64,000 nucleotides of DNA from Leptospira venezuelensis (GTDB taxonomy: Bacteria > Spirochaetota > Leptospiria > Leptospirales > Leptospiraceae): positions 372,001-436,000 of the forward strand of contig NZ_NETS01000010.1 in assembly GCF_002150035.1 (NCBI RefSeq). Reading direction: 5' to 3'. Below are positions 59,520-64,000 of this stretch, in pieces. The notes beneath the pieces were generated by a model. That model worked only from the letters and a program-made list of their open reading frames with translations. It had not been told where the DNA came from and did no database searches. The translations under genes were made by a program, and so were the position numbers. Every line of letters begins with the position of its first letter. Position 1 is the stretch's first letter.

Positions 59520-61160
59520 TTATCTCGCCACTAAACTAGGATGATATCCTTCTGGAGTTTCATATCCCATAATATCCAAGATTGTAGCCGCTACGTTCGC
59601 AAGCCCAGGGTTTTGCAGATCCGTTCTTAATTGAATCTTATTTTCAGGATCTAAAACACTGAAAGGAACAGGATTTAAAGTATGAGAAGTTTTTGGAACG
59701 GGTTTGCCTTCCTTATCCTTCTCCACATTTCCTTTTTTATCCAGTTGGTACATTTCATCCGCGTTTCCGTGATCTGCACTCACTAATAGAATCACATTAT
59801 TTTTTCTGCATGCTTCTGCGAGACGGCCCATACATCCATCCAAGAATTCCATAGCTTTGACTGTAGCCTGGTAATTTCCAGTATGACCGACCATATCTCC
59901 ATTCGGAAAATTGATCCTATAGAAGTCCGAATGATTCTCTCCTAAAACTTTTTCCAACTCGGCGGTAATCGCTTGGGCTTTCATTTCAGGAGTTTGATCG
60001 AATGGAATCACATCCGAAGGAATTTCCTTATATTCTTCGCTCTTGGAATCAAACTTACCGGAACGATTTCCATTCCAAAAAAAAGTAACATGCCCATATT
60101 TCTGTGTTTCGGATAACGCATATTGGTTAATCCCTGATTTAGCCATATATTCACCCAAAGTACGATCAATTGCTGGCGGACTTACTAAAAAACGTTCAGG
60201 CAATTGTAAATCACCGTCGTATTGCATCATTCCTGCATAACATACATCCGGAAAATTTCCTCTATCGAATTTGTCGAAACTTTTCTGAGTAAATGCTTGG
60301 GAGATCTCGATTGCTCTGTCGCCTCTGAAATTCGTAAATACGACTGAGTCTCCGTTTAGAATTTTTCCCACCGGATTTCCTGATTCTTCTACCACAAAAC
60401 TGGGAAGATATTGATCGATTACTGCAGGATCTTCTTTTCTAAATGTTTCGATTGCAGTTTTTGCATCAGGAAAGGTTCTACCTTCTCCATGAACATGGAT
60501 CTTCCATCCTCTTTCTACCATGGACCAATCAGCTTCATATCGGTCCATAGTGATCGTCATTCTTCCTCCACCGGATGCGATCTTTACGTCAGCACCTTTC
60601 GATCGGAGCGAAGTCAGCCATTCTTCGAAAGGATTTAAGTAATCTAAAGCGGACTTTTCTGGCACGTCCCTTCCGTCTAGGAGAATATGCAATCTGATCC
60701 TTGGGACCTTCTCCCCTACCGCAGCTTGTATTAAAGATTTTGTATGATCGATATGTGCATGAACATTTCCGTCAGAAAATAAACCGATAAGATGAAGTGT
60801 GGAATTTTTGGTTTTAGTATTTTCTACTATTTCTTTCCAAGCTTTTCCTTCGAATAACAGTCCTTCGGCGATAGAGTTATTGACCAGTTTAGCACCCTGA
60901 TCAAAAATACGCCCGCAGCCTAAAACATTATGACCAACTTCTGAATTTCCCATATCCTCGTCGGAAGGCATACCAACTGCGGTTCCATGTGCTTTCAATA
61001 GTATTGTAGGAGATTCTTTCCAAAGTTTATTTAGAAATGGAAGATTGGCACCTGCGATAGCGTTCCCAAATTCGGGTCCTTTAGGAGTATAACCTACGCC
61101 GTCTAAAATTACGAATAATAGCTTTTTAGGTGAGAAGGGAGTTTTTTTCTTCAGTTGCAT
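59520..61160 (-). CDS. gpmI: 2,3-bisphosphoglycerate-independent phosphoglycerate mutase
   Basis: Glycolytic/gluconeogenic enzyme (3-phosphoglycerate to 2-phosphoglycerate), two-Mn alkaline phosphatase-fold. Seen: LLFVILDGVGY (metal Asp), the phosphoserine nucleophile Ser73 in GNSEVGHNVLG, LLDGRDVP, ASGGGRMTITMDRYE, VFTNFRGDRA, and late metal motifs FPNGDMVGHTGN and VSADHGNADEM. About 546 aa, slightly longer than E. coli GpmI. I use the ATG at 61160 (MQLKKKTPF), with GGAA upstream; a TTG at 61196 extends the frame by 12 residues without support. Confidence 0.94.
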   Translation of the reverse strand: MQLKKKTPFSPKKLLFVILDGVGYTPKGPEFGNAIAGANLPFLNKLWKESPTILLKAHGTAVGMPSDEDMGNSEVGHNVLGCGRIFDQGAKLVNNSIAEGLLFEGKAWKEIVENTKTKNSTLHLIGLFSDGNVHAHIDHTKSLIQAAVGEKVPRIRLHILLDGRDVPEKSALDYLNPFEEWLTSLRSKGADVKIASGGGRMTITMDRYEADWSMVERGWKIHVHGEGRTFPDAKTAIETFRKEDPAVIDQYLPSFVVEESGNPVGKILNGDSVVFTNFRGDRAIEISQAFTQKSFDKFDRGNFPDVCYAGMMQYDGDLQLPERFLVSPPAIDRTLGEYMAKSGINQYALSETQKYGHVTFFWNGNRSGKFDSKSEEYKEIPSDVIPFDQTPEMKAQAITAELEKVLGENHSDFYRINFPNGDMVGHTGNYQATVKAMEFLDGCMGRLAEACRKNNVILLVSADHGNADEMYQLDKKGNVEKDKEGKPVPKTSHTLNPVPFSVLDPENKIQLRTDLQNPGLANVAATILDIMGYETPEGYHPSLVAR

Positions 61161-61404
61161 TCTGTTCCAGGAAAGCTCTTCCCCATGCTTCGTCAAGAGG
61201 ATTCATGTAGGGCCTTCGGCATACGTCCTTCGGTTTATTACAGGTTTTATAGAAAAAGAAGGAGGATTTAGGTTTTTCGGTGGAAGCGTTTAGAATGCAT
61301 TATATGATGGTTTTGAATATCCGCAGGGATGTTCATATCCTTAAGCTGTTGCTTCTCCGCAACTATATGCTAAATTTTTAATATTTAATTATGTATAGAA
61401 AAAG

Positions 61405-63429
61405 ATGAACGCAAAAGGACCCAAACCCTTAGACCCGAATACTGGCAATGTAGCCGTTCCTAATTTCTTAAAAGTTAAGAAGTTAAATGAAGTAGTGAGT
61501 TACTACATGAACGATAAAATAACTCACTCCGTCTACAAAGCGATTTCGGCATCGACATCTTTTAAGAACGTAAAAAAAAGACAATTATTCGAACCTCATC
61601 ATAAAGTCCCCGAAGTGGGAGAGTTAGGTCCTAAAGATATTGATCTTCATTTAAAACGCCTACTGGAAGACGGAACCGTTTCTCAACTTGCATATTTGAT
61701 AAGTGATAGTGCGGAAAAACAACCGGAAGCACTTCCCTGTTACGCCGCTTTTCCGGAACCAGAATCTTTAGATTTAAGTAGAATCTATCTGGAACTATTA
61801 GATTATTCCGTTTCTTCCCTCTTAAATTATCTAGATAGAAAAGCAGAAACAAGCAAAACCCTACTTTGGGAAAATTTGGAATCGGATCTAGAATGGGGGG
61901 CCAGGAAAGAAGCACCCTTTCCTCAATTGTTTTTATATTTAAGACAAGCATTTCATAATGAACATTTTAGAATTCCAGCAAATCCAGAATATGTTAAGGA
62001 CTTTTTGTTCGAATTAGAGGACGACCTTCATAAAAAAGGAAGAGTAATAGACGTTCCTGGTTATGGATTATTCGGAATCAAAAATTCCAAAGAAGCAGTC
62101 CAGATCATGGATAATGTGGACGATTTTATCCAATCTAAAGGAACAAAACAATTACGCCACATTCTGATGGACGAATTCCAAAAGATCGCCATGGAAGAGA
62201 AATTATATTATTCTAATACTTCTAATCCTGAGACTACAAAATTTAAAACTGAAAGGGCCGAAGCTTTCGCAAAAGCCTTACCCGGTAATCCAAGCCCGGG
62301 AACTCCCGGAATGTTAAGTGTTGTTTTGATTCGCAGCCTTTCTGAAATCGCAGAAAAGGAGCTTCATAAACAATCTGCGGAAAGAGATAGAAATAGGTTC
62401 CATGATATCAAAAGAAATCTTCTCTCCGAATCAGGTTCATGGGAGAAAAAGGTCCTATTAGTTCCTGACAAAGAATTTAAATCTTATCCTGAAGAATTAA
62501 AGAGAATGTTGATAGACGATTTAGAGATCGGTTATTCGACCTGGGAAACCAAGACAACCACTATACATGCTTTCTTTCATAAGAATGCAAATAGTGTCAG
62601 ACAGATTATTTTAAGTTTAGGTGCTGCTACAAGCGTAGAAACTTGGAAAATTCTCTGTATTAGACAACTTGTCGAGTCCAACGAACCTCAAATCAAATCC
62701 ATATTCAGAGAACCTGATCTAGTTAAAGCTTATGGAAAAGTATTAAGAAAAGGTTATTTAGATTATTTCCCTTGGTATTACACCATACTGGATTTGTTAG
62801 GAATAGGAAGAATATTCCAAGACGTATTCTTCGCCCAAGCAAAAGAAAAGATCAAAGGTCAGCAAAACCAGCTCAAAGCCAGAAATCACGAAAATTCCAA
62901 AAAAGAAGAACAAGCAAAGATCCAGGAAAAGATCAAAGAAGAAGAAAAAATCCGCTCTGCTGAGCAGAAATCCAAAATTTCTTCTGCTATGGATGAATTC
63001 TATTTTAAACGTAGTATTCCACCAACCGCTTCCGAAATACAAGGAAATGTAGAAGAATTCGCTGCGGATCTATATTATCAAATCTTGGATCGAGAAAATT
63101 TCGTTTTCATTCCTTGGGAAAAAGGAAAGGAAAAAATGGACCAGCTCCTTTGTTATCCCGCAAACGAATCCTTCAGAAACAAAGCCAGAGAATTACATAG
63201 AATCCTAGCGGAAAGGATGGAGGTCCTACAAAATAAAGTTAGAACCGCCGAAGAGGAAGATACCCGAATTAGGATCTCCAAAGTGATTAAACATGTGGAT
63301 GAATGGTTTGCATCTCACAAATCTTCTGTGGATAAAACAACTCCTCAAAAAGGAAGGGTAGAATCGGACGATCCATATGAATCTTTCCGTAAAGAAATTG
63401 ATAAATTAAGGAAAGTAGATAAACCTTAA
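61405..63429 (+). CDS. Large coiled-coil protein of unknown function
   Basis: 674 aa, soluble, highly charged. Seen: N-terminal KVKKLNEVVSYYMNDKITHS, a helical middle, and a Lys/Glu/Gln-rich coiled coil (about 485-530: KIKGQQNQLKARNHENSKKE, then EKIKEEEKIRSAEQ), then a compact C-terminal part and a disordered basic tail. No enzyme motif, signal peptide or membrane helix. The ATG at 61405 follows AAAAAG. I do not recognise the family; it is monocistronic by spacing (208 nt upstream gap, 85 nt to the next gene). Confidence 0.72.
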   Translation: MNAKGPKPLDPNTGNVAVPNFLKVKKLNEVVSYYMNDKITHSVYKAISASTSFKNVKKRQLFEPHHKVPEVGELGPKDIDLHLKRLLEDGTVSQLAYLISDSAEKQPEALPCYAAFPEPESLDLSRIYLELLDYSVSSLLNYLDRKAETSKTLLWENLESDLEWGARKEAPFPQLFLYLRQAFHNEHFRIPANPEYVKDFLFELEDDLHKKGRVIDVPGYGLFGIKNSKEAVQIMDNVDDFIQSKGTKQLRHILMDEFQKIAMEEKLYYSNTSNPETTKFKTERAEAFAKALPGNPSPGTPGMLSVVLIRSLSEIAEKELHKQSAERDRNRFHDIKRNLLSESGSWEKKVLLVPDKEFKSYPEELKRMLIDDLEIGYSTWETKTTTIHAFFHKNANSVRQIILSLGAATSVETWKILCIRQLVESNEPQIKSIFREPDLVKAYGKVLRKGYLDYFPWYYTILDLLGIGRIFQDVFFAQAKEKIKGQQNQLKARNHENSKKEEQAKIQEKIKEEEKIRSAEQKSKISSAMDEFYFKRSIPPTASEIQGNVEEFAADLYYQILDRENFVFIPWEKGKEKMDQLLCYPANESFRNKARELHRILAERMEVLQNKVRTAEEEDTRIRISKVIKHVDEWFASHKSSVDKTTPQKGRVESDDPYESFRKEIDKLRKVDKP

Positions 63430-63514
63430 AAAAATCTCTTTTCCCAAAAAAAGTGAGCAAAAACTCGCAATTTGGTTTGTGATTTGTAAGAAGAAAATTA
63501 CCCGACCCGGAACT

Positions 63515-64000
63515 ATGAATTCGAATCCAAAGATCCCTTTCAGACTTATCCCGATCGTATCGTTATTATCCTTTTTCTCTTTTTGCAATCAGGCAAACCC
63601 GATCAATTTAGACGGCAGCAGCAGTGCTGCCGGAGTTCTTTTGAATGTTGTTATACCGAATATCATAGGAGCTGAGGTAGTTCCAGAAGGTCTTCCACAA
63701 CTTTCTTCGAATATAATGTATGATGCTGGAGATACCTTCATAGATCTAAACTTTTCCAAAACAAGTAGTGTGGACGAAAACTTTACTATGACGATCGAAA
63801 GTTATACTATGGTGTATGAGCCTCATTTTATTGGATACAATACATTCACTCTTCCTGCAAATACAGGCTCATATTCAGTCGGTTTTTCTTTAGAAGCTGA
63901 TGATGATAACTGTTTAGATAATGCTGCAAATAAGTTCAGTGTCAAAATTTCTAAAGATTCTACAGGAGAAGCTTTCGTATATAATGTATCTGTAAAAGAC
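63515..64000 (+). CDS. Lipoprotein, 3' end beyond window
   Basis: Partial gene: 162 codons read without a stop to the last base. Seen: signal MNSNPKIPFRLIPIVSLLS, lipidation Cys24 in FFSFCNQAN, a Ser-rich linker (DGSSSAAG), then a beta-rich domain with ISKDSTGEAFVYNVSVKD at the edge, resembling an Ig-like or calx-beta-type surface domain. The function is not recognised. ATG at 63515 with ACCCGG nearby but no good ribosome binding site. Confidence 0.65.
   Translation, partial: MNSNPKIPFRLIPIVSLLSFFSFCNQANPINLDGSSSAAGVLLNVVIPNIIGAEVVPEGLPQLSSNIMYDAGDTFIDLNFSKTSSVDENFTMTIESYTMVYEPHFIGYNTFTLPANTGSYSVGFSLEADDDNCLDNAANKFSVKISKDSTGEAFVYNVSVKD

Overview
The window looks like chromosomal DNA of a spirochaete of the genus Leptospira. 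This is inferred from gene content, not from a marker gene: moderately AT-rich DNA, many lipoproteins with loose spirochaetal lipoboxes (C preceded by S, A or L), several SpoIIE-type phosphatases, a DUF1566-type lipoprotein, 7TM-DISM receptors, a membrane-bound AraC regulator, and short mixed-strand operons. I saw no tRNA, rRNA, CRISPR array, insertion sequence or prophage.

Layout. 0.2-7.2 kb: D-aminoacylase-like amidohydrolase (-), secreted lipase (+), ketopantoate reductase (+), then a minus-strand set of TPR lipoprotein, DUF2062 and DUF2167 membrane proteins. 7.5-20.5 kb: 7TM-DISM/SpoIIE phosphatase, a small membrane protein, a HadA/HadB-like (R)-hydroxyacyl dehydratase pair (-), sulfatase-fold lipoprotein, OmpA-like protein, AraC regulator, CocE/X-Pro peptidase-like lipoprotein, CutA and a patatin phospholipase. 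20.5-21.2 kb: an intact small Lys/Ala-rich secreted protein gene with at least two decayed partial copies beside it. 21.6-27.2 kb: a tight operon of acyl-CoA dehydrogenase, trpE, trpG, an MsbA-like ABC exporter and a lone receiver domain.

28.3-44.9 kb is the centrepiece. One operon encodes a 3302-residue type I fatty acid synthase (AT-ER-DH-MPT-ACP-KR-KS in one chain, the order of actinobacterial FAS-I and of fungal beta+alpha subunits joined), its own AcpS-type phosphopantetheinyl transferase (4-nt overlap), and a 1966-residue single-chain acyl-CoA carboxylase (biotin carboxylase, biotin carrier, long middle region, carboxyltransferase). Together they could take acetyl-CoA to malonyl-CoA and on to long-chain acyl-CoA. 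Leptospires are classically described as dependent on supplied long-chain fatty acids, so this needs explaining. The promoter region holds two copies of a 13-nt palindrome-centred element (AACAAACGTTCAT) and an AACAATTGTT palindrome. Related elements lie upstream of the HadAB-like pair and of the amidohydrolase, which suggests one lipid-responsive (perhaps TetR-family) regulon. Two TetR genes lie at 56-58 kb.

45-49.7 kb (-): a partner-switching operon (unknown 307-aa protein, STAS antagonist, anti-sigma-type kinase, large HAMP/SpoIIE phosphatase). 49.9-55 kb: MgtC-like protein, CysQ-like phosphatase, HEAT-repeat protein, HflX (apparently starting at an ATC codon) and a small unknown protein. 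55.1-64 kb: murB, two TetR genes, an Ig-like/DUF1566 lipoprotein, gpmI, a 674-aa coiled-coil protein of unknown function and the start of another lipoprotein cut by the window end.
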